Assembly: GCA_024500155.1 (NCBI GenBank)
Contig: CM044879.1
Location: 21,486,572-21,550,571 of the forward strand
Source of the DNA: Chenopodium formosanum
Lineage: Eukaryota > Streptophyta > Magnoliopsida > Caryophyllales > Amaranthaceae
Reading direction: 5' to 3'
Length of the DNA stretch: 64,000 bases
Under the pieces are notes generated by a model. That model saw only the letters and a program-made list of their open reading frames with translations, was not told the DNA's origin and searched no databases. A program made the translations under genes and the position numbers. Numbering within the stretch: the stretch's first letter is position 1; each line of letters begins with the position of its first letter. Of the stretch, positions 47,646 to 59,354 are shown piece by piece.

Positions 47646-50600
47646 ATGGCATGTCTATCTTTTCCTCAATATGATAATGAGCCTTTTTGTGAATATTTAT
47701 ATAGACTAGCGAGATTTCTTGACTATCATTGTTGTAGTCTTCGGGAGGCTTGTGAGATTTGCTATTTTGGTTTGAATGAACAAACTAGGAATGAAATAGA
47801 ATGAATGCATAATGGTAGATTTAGAGCATTGTCAATTAATGATGCTTGGGATTTCTATGTTTGGTTTTCTATTTCCCTTATTGTTCATGATAACAAGGTG
47901 CATGCTCAAGTTGACAAATCTCATATGTTTGATTGTGCCCCCACCCCCCAATGTGATGTACATGCTCAGGATTTCAATGTTGATTCTTCCAACCTTGGTT
48001 GTACTTCTTCTTCTTTTGTTGAGCCTCAATCTTCTACAGCTTTTGAATCTCTTATTGCTACCTTGGAAACTCAAATTAGGCACGTTGAGCTTAGTGATGA
48101 TCTTGGGCCTAAAATGGAGTCTACTCTTAATCGTTTGAGAAGTCAATTGGAGATGATGAAAAAGAGTGAGGAGCGTCTTGAGGAGGGAAGAAGGAGAAAT
48201 GAAGAGCTAGAAGGCCAATTGTCATCTTTGATGCTTGTGTGTGAAAATTACAAATCCAATGTGTGTGTTGAGGATGATGATGGTGATTTTGAGCAACCAA
48301 GAGAGTGTGAGGATACCATTGGTGGGCATTTGGGTGATGGTGAAGGAGCTGAGAGCGAAGAGAGTGTTTAATTCGAAAATCCCAACCCTCCCACCCATTG
48401 TAATGAGTCTCAAGTGTATGAATGTGACTATTCTATCCATGAGTATTTGGACTCGTTTGAGGTTATGTCAAATGTGTTTATTGAGTGCATAAGGAATAGT
48501 CATAGCCTTTTAAGCAAGTACATTGATGATGCTTCATGGGAGAGAGATGATTTTGAGTATTATTTGCATCCATTCATGCATGGTTTTTAGACTCTAGGCT
48601 TTAAGGAAGTTGAGGAAGCTATTGTTCATGAAGGTAGTGGAGGAGATTATGTGGTTCCTCTTGGGAGTTGGATGTTTTAGGGAGATGGTGATCATGAGTG
48701 TTCTTCTTTTGAGGATTCTATGATTGATTTTCATGCCCTCATTGGCGATGTGAGACCTTGTGTTGAGGGAGTCGCGAACCCTTTACCTAATTCTCATACC
48801 CCTTTTTCTCAAAAGTTTGACCACATTCCCTATTGCCCTATTTTTCTCCCTTCCTTTGTTGGTAAGCCTATTGGGGACTCCCTTGTGTAATCCTCCGTAT
48901 TTTTAAATATATTATTAATGAAATTATATTTTATTCATAATATTTATTTGTATTTTTTCGGATTTAATTTCAAAAGTTTCCAGTTATTTTTGGGTTTGAT
49001 GAACGATTTAAAAACCTTTCTTCAATAATTTATGTCCAAGTCCAACAAACAAACCAAACCCACTTTACTTTCTTAATTGGCCTATTAATTTTATGAGGCC
49101 CAATCTTAAAACTAACCCTACACCGCTCTCTCTCCTATAAATACCCCATACATCCCCAAAATTTCCCCACACAAAAGGTTAGTCTTATTTTCTTTCTCTT
49201 TTGTTTTATTAATTTGTGTAATTATAATTATTGATTATGAGTTTTGATTTTTTTGTTTGAAATTAATGTAATTAGTATCAAATTATATTTTGATGATTAA
49301 ACTTTATAATTTCAGATTTTATAAATGTTATAATTTTCAGATTTTGTAAATTTAATAACCTAGGGTTTTTAATTATTGAAAATCATGATTTTAGGGTTTT
49401 TATGAACACTTGATTTTGGGCTTTTATAGTAATGATGTTTTGAAATTTTGTTGATTATAACTACTAATTAGTTTAACTTAATTCCAGATTATTTTAAACA
49501 CGTAAATTCGTGTTTTAATGTTTAGATTTCGGTTCATTAATATTAATCCCGTTTTAATCCCGATCAGGTTCTGAACTCATCCGATTTTGACAAAAAAGTA
49601 GTGTTTTCCATGTGGAAACAATGTTTTAAGAAAGACTCACTACCTTTTGTAGTGAGCACCACCCTCCCGTGGCCAAATTCTGCCTCTAAATATGATTTTC
49701 GGGCAGTTTTTAATTTTTAACGAAGTTTTTTTGTATGCTTAAAATTTTATCCTTGAGTTTGATTAATAAAATTAATTATGTTTAAAGTTAATTAAGTATA
49801 TAAATATGTTTTTTTTTTTTATTTTAGTAAGTTTTTCATCATATTATATTGTTGGAAATTACTTGGGTTAGTAATATTAATTGTTGGTTGTTTTCTAGGA
49901 AGTGATTAAAAGTGGGTCAAAGGATTGTTGTTCGAGGTACGTACATGTCTACTTCGTTATAAGTAGTATCATGTTAGGTACCAAAAGGAAAGAACTTAGT
50001 TTCATGATTAGGGAACACTTACATGGAAATTGTTTGGTTACACATTGATTTAATTCATGTGCTTATATTTATGAAACATGTTTTGGTGAATTGATTATGT
50101 TTGTATGGAATTATGGATGCAAACATGTTGAATTATATCCCTATCCCTATCTTATAAAAAGTAGAAACTTACTCTTATGAATAGTGTAATGCCAATTATA
50201 GCCTTTAAAATGTGCATTTACATATATACCCTCATTAATATGTACAAGTTTTTTTAATGAATAGTGTTTGGACAATTATACCCTCTGAAATATTTAATTA
50301 CGTACTTATTTGCTTTCATGCATTAATGTTAGTTGTCTTGGATATTTATACTCATAAACATAGTTGTGTACATATTTTTTTTTGTCACTAATTTTGCCAA
50401 TAACTAAATTTGTGATTTTAAGACCAAGCCGAAAGAGTAACTAGATATGAATAGCTATGCGCGCGCATCGCGCGCGTTAGCTGCCCTAGTTGGATAAAAT
50501 GTTTGTATGGAATGTTGATACAAGCATAATTTTATTGGATTGGTTTGTTAACCACATTTGGATTATTAAAGGATTGGAATTGAATGGTTTAAGTGGAATG

Positions 50601-52152
50601 AATTTATTAATTATTCCACAAGGTTATTATTGTTTATTTATTACTCAATCATAACTTGCTAGTATGTTGAGTAAAGGTGGATTAAGCCAAAATGGCTAGG
50701 TGAGTTGACTCTGTTCAACAATTTTGGATAATTTGGAAGTTTAATGGAATTAAAGGTCAATTTGTGATGTGATCACCATTGTCCTAAATAAGATTGAAAA
50801 TGAATTGATGTATGATTGTTATGTATGGTCTTCTTGATTGAGTCGGCTATTAATTAAAATTGTAATCATGTAAAGTGAAACATGGATGAGTAATAAAACT
50901 CTGGAAAGCGTGCACTTCTAGAGTATTGACAATTATGGGTTGGGGTACACGGTGGTAGCCCGTGGCTTTTCGAGGCTTGTTTGATCAACATGTCCTCTTC
51001 TCTTTTGGTATTTACATTTTATTTTATAATGAAAGTTAGATGGGATCCTAGACTAACTTTTTGAGAATGGAGTCGCGCCCATTCTTGCATCGCGCTAAAC
51101 TTTTATTTTAAATGGTCATTTGGGGACCAAGATGATTTGGTGGATTGGACAACCTCGTCTATTGCTTACTCTAAATTTAATTAATTGGATTAAATATATA
51201 GAGTCAAGTGTTTGGATTTGTTTAGTGAGTATGTTGAGTGAATTGAATTATCTAAGTGTGGAGTCTTGATTAATGAATTCGTGTTGTATGTTTATTTACT
51301 TTAATTAATTGAGCATGTTAGGTTTGGTACGTTGTAGCTTGTATGTACTCAGCTTTGCTGATTGCGTGCTTTTGTGTGTATTTTCTTTTGGTCATGGCCT
51401 TCGCCTTTCAATGACCCTGTGATGATCCAATTATTACACTTGTATTATTAAGGAGCAGTATGCAAAGGTTAGCTTGATGATGTGAAGTTTAGGGGGATTT
51501 GACAAACGCATTGTCAAGGGATTGGTGTGATTGAGAGTATTCAATTCTTGTGTTGAACTTATTTATGCTTTGCTATTTCATTTATGTTTTGGACTTTGAT
51601 TATTGGTATGGTTTTAAATAAGGGCCTTATATTGTTCCAATTTGTAAGCTTTGACTTATTCGTTTTCTAAACTATGTTATTTTAAAGACTTAAGTTTGTT
51701 TTTCCGTTGCGATACTTTGATAAAGCCTTAACGTTTTAACACGTGGCGGTAGCACGTCAATGGTTCTCCACTATTTTATTTAAAGCAAGTGGTTTGGAAA
51801 AGGGAGAATTATTGGGGTGTTACACCTTGTCTATGATGATCTTAATGTCCCTCATTCTTCTATTGTTGAGGAAAAGGGTGATATTGCAACCCAAAAATAT
51901 TCTAGTGAGGAGGATTTGCCTTTTTCTTTTTCTTTTCCCCCTGCTTCTTCTTATTTTCTTGTTTTTCCTTTTGATCCTTCTTCTTCTTTCTTTTGGCACC
52001 TCCCTTCTCACTTGCGTGCAATGATCTTGTTGCACGTTTTTCTTCCGTCATTTGCCTAAATTCTCTCTTATGAAATGTGTAGTAGTGTATTTGACAAGCT
52101 CTTGCGTGCGTTGAATTATTATTTTACTAGAGCGGTCAAGCTTGGACCTTAA
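47646..52152 (+). pseudogene. Decayed copy of the element B ORF
   Basis: Starts MACLSFPQYDNEPFCEY, parallel to the ORF at 1891. A stop follows after NEQTRNEIE. The coiled-coil part (RSQLEMMKKSEERLEEG) is open in 47805-48371, then further stops occur, with a 2.9-kb solo LTR inserted at 48886. The end after 51830 again matches, including FYFTRAVKLGP-like sequence (YYFTRAVKLGP). Confidence 0.88.
48886..51824 (+). mobile_element. Tekay-like solo LTR in element H
   Basis: 2939 bp, TGTAATCCTCC...GGGGTGTTACA, target duplication CCTTG at 48881-48885 and 51825-51829. TATA box TATAAATA at 49136-49143 gives the plus orientation. It contains the shared block GGTCATGGCCTTCGCC, also found reversed near 59790. 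Confidence 0.9.
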
Positions 52153-52320
52153 GCAAGCCTTTCTCGGGAAGTAACCCGTGTTTTAGATTAGATTTTCCTT
52201 TTCTTTTTAGAATAGATTTTTCTCTCATGGAAATTTTTGTGTGCCTTTTGCTAGGTACATGACTTGATATACTTTGATGCTTCTATTTGGATCAAGAATC
52301 AAGGAAGGATGACTCCTATT

Positions 52321-52562
52321 TTTGTAGATTGGATTCGTACCCTCATCCCAGAACCCTTTTTGGTTTAAGACCTTATGGAGTTGACGATCTCATGGATCGT
52401 TAAGGGGTGAAACCTTCACCTCGTGATTGGTTTACAAGTTCCTAAAACTTGTTGGCGACTCTTTTGCTCTAGCTTTCTTCTCTTTGGAACGCTACCATAC
52501 TTTAGTGTATGATCACAGTGGGGTTCAAGCTTGGGGTTATGATGCTTGAAATATTCCCTATA
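52321..52562 (+). repeat. End of 5' LTR of element G
   Basis: Matches the last 240 bp of the 3' LTR (59113-59354), with the end CCCTATA instead of CCCTACA. Its left edge is a deletion junction with element H. Confidence 0.9.
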
Positions 52563-55500
52563 GTTTTTTCCTGAAATTTATTTTGGCAATGATTTAGAAT
52601 GAGCGGATGAGACTCAAAAAATTCTAAGTATTTCATGTGCGTAATTTTGATTAACATTATTGTCATATGCATAAAAAGGTCCTCATTGGATAGACCATCC
52701 GAAATGAGTTAAAAACATAGGATTTTACACGTAGGAAATTTGAGAAATTTCTTTCACAACTAGAATCGAAATAATATAGTGAAATCTGGAAAATTCTAAG
52801 AACACAGATACCTGCTGAGGCATGTAGGAACTAACGTCTAGAAAACAGAAACCGTCGCCTGTAAAGAGCTTCTGTCGCCTGGCGACAGTTATGTCGCTTG
52901 GCGACAGAGGTTCTTTCGCGGCGACAGTTCCTGTAGTGTGGCGGCAAGTTCTTCCAATACCGAGCCAGAACTCTGCCTTCTTGTTTTGACCATTTATAGT
53001 ACTGTTGGCTCGATTCTACTTCCTGATTGAGCTTTTCTCACTTTTTTGAAACCCATATGTGTTCTACATATGGACATAACCCTCTGGGGGTTCACGCTTC
53101 ATCTACCCAATCGAACGCTCCTGGCAACGACGGGTACATGCAAGTTTGTGAATCCACCAAACCATGGAAGCAAGTTTTTAACTTGCGGGGTCCCATCCAT
53201 ACGCGCCAACCCTTCACGGTTAGGCTTCCGCGCGATGCATCCGGACTCATAACCATGGACCCTCTTTGACTTAACCCATATCCTTGAACTTTAGAGAACT
53301 AGAGCCATGATTAGGTTGCAAACTCATTGCATCATATTGTGACTACTTGACTACTTGTGCATTATTTGCTTGTGCATAGCTTATATGTGACTAAACTAAC
53401 CGTTTGGTTTGACTTGTGTTTGTAAATAAGTCTAAATAAACTAACCAATGACTAAAGGACTTTGTTTAATTAATTAATTAATTAATTAGAACTAATAAAT
53501 ATGCCTTAAATCGAGTCATAATTTCTTTAAGTCAACCCGGATTTTTTTTCCGGTATACTGCACATGCGTCAACTTGTTTTGGTCATAGCCGGAGCTCTAG
53601 AAAGAGTTACGAGTCGTACAACCTATGGATCTGTAGCCCCGAGTTTTATATTAAATTTGGCGTTGGTTTCGTCCCAATCAGAGTCACAGATTAAAAGTTA
53701 TGACTAAAATACTACGACATGTCCAGTTTAGTGCACATACGTGAAGTCTTAACTTAGTCTTTGCTTGAGTCTAGTCACATAGTCTAGCCACATGGTCATG
53801 ACACAAGTCTTAACATGTCACCTACACTCACTAGTCTTAGCACACACTTTGTATATTTCATCATGACCGTGTCTTAGGTTCATGCATGAGTCGATTTTTC
53901 CGTCATTTGAGTTAGGGTCCATTCTATTCCTAATTCTTCCATATTTCTTCATCTACATCTTCTTCCTACTCTCCACATACTTTCTTCCATATTTCTCCAT
54001 CTACATCATCTTCCCACTCTCCACATACTTTCTCCACACATATCATTTCCTTCATTCTTTCATGATCTATTCCCATCTATGCATGTTGATGAATCGAGTT
54101 TGAGTCATGTGATTGACAAGAAAAAAAAAGTAATGATGAGGCAAAACACAAGATAAGCTTCTCACCAAGATTTCATGCTTTCTTCTTATTTTTTTTTCTC
54201 AAACCCTTCCCCAATAAGTCTAGTATAGGCACCGCCCTTTGTCTACCTTAGATTTATTACATAGGTTTTTTATTTTGTTCCCCTTTAATAAAATGAGTGT
54301 TTCTTCCCTTACATATGATCATTGCATTCAAAAAAAAAAAAAAAATAATATTCAAGGTCGAACTAAGCACAAGGTATACCCATGATTAGAGGCTCCCCTT
54401 GTATCCATATCATATCATCTCCACCCTTTCAAATATACAATCCTTTTCTGATAAAACACTTTGAGCCTCGTCTAACGATAGACCTTTCATTTTCAACCCA
54501 TATCTACCTAACCTCGGGATGGGATGGTGTGCAACTTATGCAAGTTCTAAATACAAAGCTTAAGTGTTTTTACCAAAAATTTCAAAAAAAAAAATGGCAA
54601 AAAAATAATAAAAGTGTACAAAGGGCAAGTGTTCCAATGTCTTTGATATGAAAATATCTTTGATAAGAACACGTCTCAGATTGCGTCTCTTATCGAGTGC
54701 TCGGTACCGTGCCTGAGAAACATGAATGCCAAGTGAGTGATAGACCGCATGATCGGGATTGCCCACACTTATAAAAAAAATGCGAATATGAAAAAATGCA
54801 AAAGCAAAAAAAGATAGAGAAAAAATAAACAAAAAAAGAAAAAGAGCTCAATAATGAGAAAACCTCAAGCATAAGAATACAAAGATTCAAAAGCAAGGTT
54901 GCACACCCTGGGGGATTATCTAGGGTCTTGAGCCTTTATCCCCTTCTTCTTCAACCTTTAGCATAACCACGTTACAACCCTTAAAAAGACCTTTTTGAGG
55001 TATACATACACTTGTGCGAGGTTCGGCTAGAGCTACGTTTGGCCTGATTCCTAACGGATACGTAGGCAACCTCACATTGAGGTGCGGCCATAATAAAAAT
55101 GCATTCATTTTCATATTCACACTTACATCATGATCATATCAAGGGATCTCCTATGCTTATCCCTATTTACTTAGAGCTAGACTTGGGGGCTTGATCCTTA
55201 CATCATTAGCCTACCTAGCCTAAGAGTCACCATCTCTTGACTCTTATCAAATAATATATTTTCCACACTATTAGCCTTTGCTGGTTAACTTTAGTGTCAC
55301 TTTCACACACATCACAGATACATGACCAATAATCCTTCCCATTAGGAACCCTTTGTCATGAAGTCTTAATACAACGTTGAAGCATGCTTTGTCAAAATCA
55401 CACGTCAACATCACTCATAATCATCATTGTATCAGGAAGTATGAAGTGCTTAGCCTCCATGCCTAAGTTACCTAAATACTTTCATACTCAAGTCAACTAA

Positions 55501-56190
55501 GATAGTTTAGGATGAATTACTCCTTGCACCTTGAGGGACAGTATCAAACGCGTATATTTGATTAAGCTCATTCAACATGCACCATCAAACACTTCGATTC
55601 TTTTTCACGTCTTTCTTTTTTTGGGAGAAAGTCAGTACCCTCCACAAAAATGACGGAAATTTTTTTGCTTTTTTGCATTTTCGAGTCGCGCATTACACAC
55701 GAGTCATGTACATTAAGTCATGTCGTGTCATATTACATCGAGTTGAACACATGTGTCAAACGCTTTGAGTCGAGTCATGTCAATACAATGAGTCAAGCAA
55801 CACTAAGCCTTAGGTCAACCCTAAGATAACTAAAAAATACTAATAATAAGCAAAGTCCTATAGTCCAAAATATAAAGGCAGGTACATTCCAACAAGTAAG
55901 AACTCCAGCGCCAGACAACAAGACTGTCGACAAAATCTGTCGCCTGGTGACAAGAATTTCTGACATGCGCCAGTTCAGCGACAGAATGTGTGGCCCTTCA
56001 TATTAAATTATGCGGATCTTATACAACAATTTTGGGTTCCTTGGTACGCCAGTTAGCCCCTATAAGCAAATTGACATGATTAGTAGTTGGCTCGATTACA
56101 ATCGCAATAAGTGATTGACCTGACAAAATTAAAGATCGTCTCACTTAGCTTAAAGCGCCTAATTATTGGCTCATCACAACCACCAAAGCA
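52563..56190 (+). other. Non-coding internal region of element G
   Basis: Aligns with element A but skips its gag (A 8950-10190 absent at about 54115). Palindrome clusters at 52856-52942 (CTGTCGCCTGGCGACAG units) and 55905-55985. No coding region supported. Confidence 0.8.
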
Positions 56191-56960
56191 TCAGTTCAAA
56201 AGAAAGCATATCAATTATACGACAAATGTTCCAAGATTGGAGTGTCATCCCCAACTGACAATATTCCCAAATGTGGATTGTTGCGTATCTTCTTCCACGA
56301 CAATTTTTCCAAGATTGGATTGTCACCTTTGGCAAAGTTTCTAAGTATGGATTGTCGTGCTCCTTCTCTGTTTGGCAATTTTTCCAAGTTCGGATTGTCA
56401 TATATTCATCAAAACCTTGGCAATTTTTCCGAGATTGGATTGTCATATACCTAGTTCTCTATGGCAAAATTTCCCAAAAGATTGTCGTAGGCTTCTCTTC
56501 ATCATAAATTCCGGCAAAGGTTCCTCAATGTGGATTGTCATTCATTCCTGTTTGGAAAATTTTCCCGAAGTGGATTATCGATCGTCTTTTCTTTGCAAAT
56601 GTTCTAAGACGAGGATTGTCAATAGTGGCAATATTTTCCTAAGAGGATTCTCGCATATCATTGGCAAATTTCCAAGGTGGATCGTTTTCAAGAGTTATGT
56701 TCCAAGACGTGGATTGTCGAGCGTAGCAAGGTTCTTATGACAGATTGTTACGAAACATTGGTAACTTTTCCCAAAAATTGGATTTTGGCAAAATTCCGAG
56801 ATACGGATTGTCGCTTCATCGTGGCAACATTTCAAAGGATGGATTGTTACGAAGCATGGACAACTTTCCCTAAATCGGATTGTCATACAAAAGATGTGTT
56901 GACAACTGTTCCTAAAGAAAAGAGGATTGTTATCACCCGAAGCATAAATAGCAATATCAA
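56191..56960 (+). repeat. About 50-bp tandem repeats in the 3' region of element G
   Basis: Degenerate units around GGCAATTTTTCCAAGA and GGATTGTCAT recur more than ten times with about 45-60 bp spacing. This replaces the 73-bp array of element A at the same position. Confidence 0.8.
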
Positions 56961-57398
56961 GGATCAATAAAGTAAAGTAACCCTCAAGAAAAAGAAGAGA
57001 TTGTCTATAGCGGCAACGCACTGCCGTGGCGACGTGCTGCAACAACCCTGAAGATAACGACGTACAGTTATTTTCGATAATGTTCCCAAGACACTATGGA
57101 AGATTGTCACCAAGAAATGTTGAAGATGACGACACAATGCTACCTTCAAAGATGGCGTTCTCTAGCTTGTGGAAGGTCGTCAAAACAAAATGCAACAACA
57201 AAACGGTTACTCCAGAGACGTGTGCTCGACGGTGCAAGATACGCGTTTCTTAACTCTTTTATCTGTTTAACTAACATTGTTTTAAAGGTATCGGCGTTAT
57301 AACAATGATTTAAGATCGCAGAACGTTCTGAATCAATCTCCGTCCCTATCGATACTTTGACTTTTGTTTTCGAAACCTAAGTTTCTCTAAACTCAGTC

Positions 57399-57412
57399 AA
57401 AGTGGGGGCTTC
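57399..57412 (+). other. Polypurine tract of element G
   Basis: AAAGTGGGGGCTTC directly before the 3' LTR, as in element A. Confidence 0.8.
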
Positions 57413-58647
57413 TGTAGACACCCATTTGTGTCTCCCCAAAATCAAAACCAGTGATGAATGCCTTTCACGTCGAACCATAATCGAATGAGGTGAAAGTGTG
57501 GAAAAGTCAAGTGTTGCGGTTTATTTTTATTTAAAATTCTCTTCTTTCTGTTTTTGAAAACAACTCTATTTATTAAAAATAGCCAATCCAGTTTATTTTC
57601 GTCCGTAATAAGGGTCCAATAATAGTGTAGTTGGATGGGGCTCGAAAAGACCTTTCCAACGATATATTATAAGTCCAATTCCGATGAATATTGAGGAAGT
57701 TATGGCCAAAATACTAAATTGGGCCCGGTTAATTATTTACATACGACCCAATGATCTAGAGAAGGGCCCAATGTTAATTATTATTCCTAAAATTATTAGG
57801 ATTAATTATAATTTTCTAGGAGTTTCTAGAAGGTTCTTCTTAATTCTAATATTATTAGATTTAATAATTATTTTAAGATGGATTTTTATTTGGAATAAAA
57901 TATTATTATTTTTATATTATATGATTATTTTTAAAAGATACGTTTTATCTTCTGTACGGATTTCGTAGGATTTCGCGTGGAAAAACGCGTGTAAGTCAGA
58001 CTGTCGCCAAACGACAAGTCTGTCGCTTCGCGACAGACCTTGTCGCCTCGCGACAGCGTGTAGTTTTATTCCTAATCAAATTCTATGATTTTCCAGACTG
58101 TTTTCTTATAAATAGAGTCCCGAACCTCTGTTTTTATTCATCAACTCTCATCAAGAATTACTTGGTTTCTCTCTCTCTCTTTTTAAACCAGCCCTTTTAA
58201 ACACAATTCCGCATTAACAAGATTTAGAATCTCCTAGCCAAGTTCGAAGTTGCCTTCGCCCTAGACGTGCAAGGTTTAATATTTTCTGAGGGTTTGGTCC
58301 AAATCTAGTTTAAACTTTATTTAATTTGATTCTTATTTAATTCTTTTATTGTTTTCATTGAAGTTTACTAACTTGTGTATTTTGTTATTAGAAAGAGGTA
58401 CGAGGCTTCAAAGTATGTAATCTAATTACTCTCTTTCAATATAGAAAGCATGTTTATTATTGTTTAATGATTCCTAGTATCATGTTAGGATGTTATTTAA
58501 TGCTTTCTAGAATCATGTTTAGGGTGCCTTGTTCTCTTTTCTAATATCATGTTAGTACCATGTTAGGTTTAAAGCTTTGATCTTTAATGTTCAGTGACAT
58601 ACTAGGGTTTGTGATTAATCTTATTAGTATCATGCCTAGGATCTTGC

Positions 58648-58699
<52 letters not shown>

Positions 58700-59354
58700 A
58701 TTATTATTATTATAATTATTATTATTAATATTATTATTATTATTATTATTATTATATTTAAGCTTTATTATTAACATGATTGTTATGATTATTGTTATTA
58801 TTGATGATATATTATTATTATGTTACTTGATATTATTTATATTTTATTGTTATTTCTTGATCACGCTTTTATGATTGTTAAAGGGAATTTGTACTCGAAA
58901 TCACGCTTAATAAGATAATTAATAATTTTATTTAGGCTAATGTGATTTTAATTCATGTGATCGCCAATATTAGTATTATTTGTGCATTAATATTCAACCA
59001 ACATGGATTAGACAGGTTAGGGTTAATCTAATGTTTGCATGTTAGTCAAAAAGCGCACATGAATACGAGAAGAATAAAGTAGAGGCCTATTTTATAGGGC
59101 GAACCCTTTCTTTTGTAGATTGGATTCTTACCCTCATCCCCGAACCCTGTTTGGTTCAAGACCTTATGGAGTTGACAATCTCGTGGGATTGTTAAGGGGT
59201 GAAACCTTCACCTCGTGATTGGTTTACAAGTACCTAAAACTCGTTGGCGACTCTTTTGCTCTAGCTTTGTTCCCTTTGGAACGCCACCATACTTTAGTGT
59301 ATGATCACAGTGGGGTTCAAGCTTGGGGTTATGATGCTTGAAATATTCCCTACA
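57413..59354 (+). repeat. 3' LTR of element G
   Basis: 1942 bp. Three hairpin motifs (such as CTGTCGCTTCGCGACAG) at 57995-58060, TATA box at 58107-58114, and an ATT microsatellite at 58642-58755. Confidence 0.92.
58642..58755 (+). repeat. (ATT)n microsatellite
   Basis: Long ATT run with few interruptions inside the G 3' LTR; it creates a false poly-Asn reading frame on the minus strand. Confidence 0.95.

Larger units (their letters stand above)
45067..52320 (+). mobile_element. Athila-like element H, 3' truncated
   Basis: Inserted in the 5' LTR of G. LTR 45067-47529, primer site 47533-47550, and a decayed relative of the element B ORF (47646-52152) interrupted by a solo LTR. Sequence equivalent to element B ends near B position 3765 and jumps directly into the G LTR at about 52321, so the 3' half and 3' LTR are deleted. 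Confidence 0.88.
44981..59354 (+). mobile_element. Ogre-like element G, coding-free, PBS deleted
   Basis: Starts TGTAGACACC at 44981 and ends CCCTACA at 59354, with target duplication GTAAG at 44976-44980 and 59355-59359. The 5' LTR (44981-45066 plus 52321-52562) has lost its middle part together with the 3' part of the nested element H. The internal region 52563-57412 aligns with element A but lacks gag completely and the primer site. The 3' LTR is 57413-59354. Confidence 0.92.

Noticed and set aside
58547..58777. Poly-Asn reading frame
   Set aside because: Translation of an ATT microsatellite.
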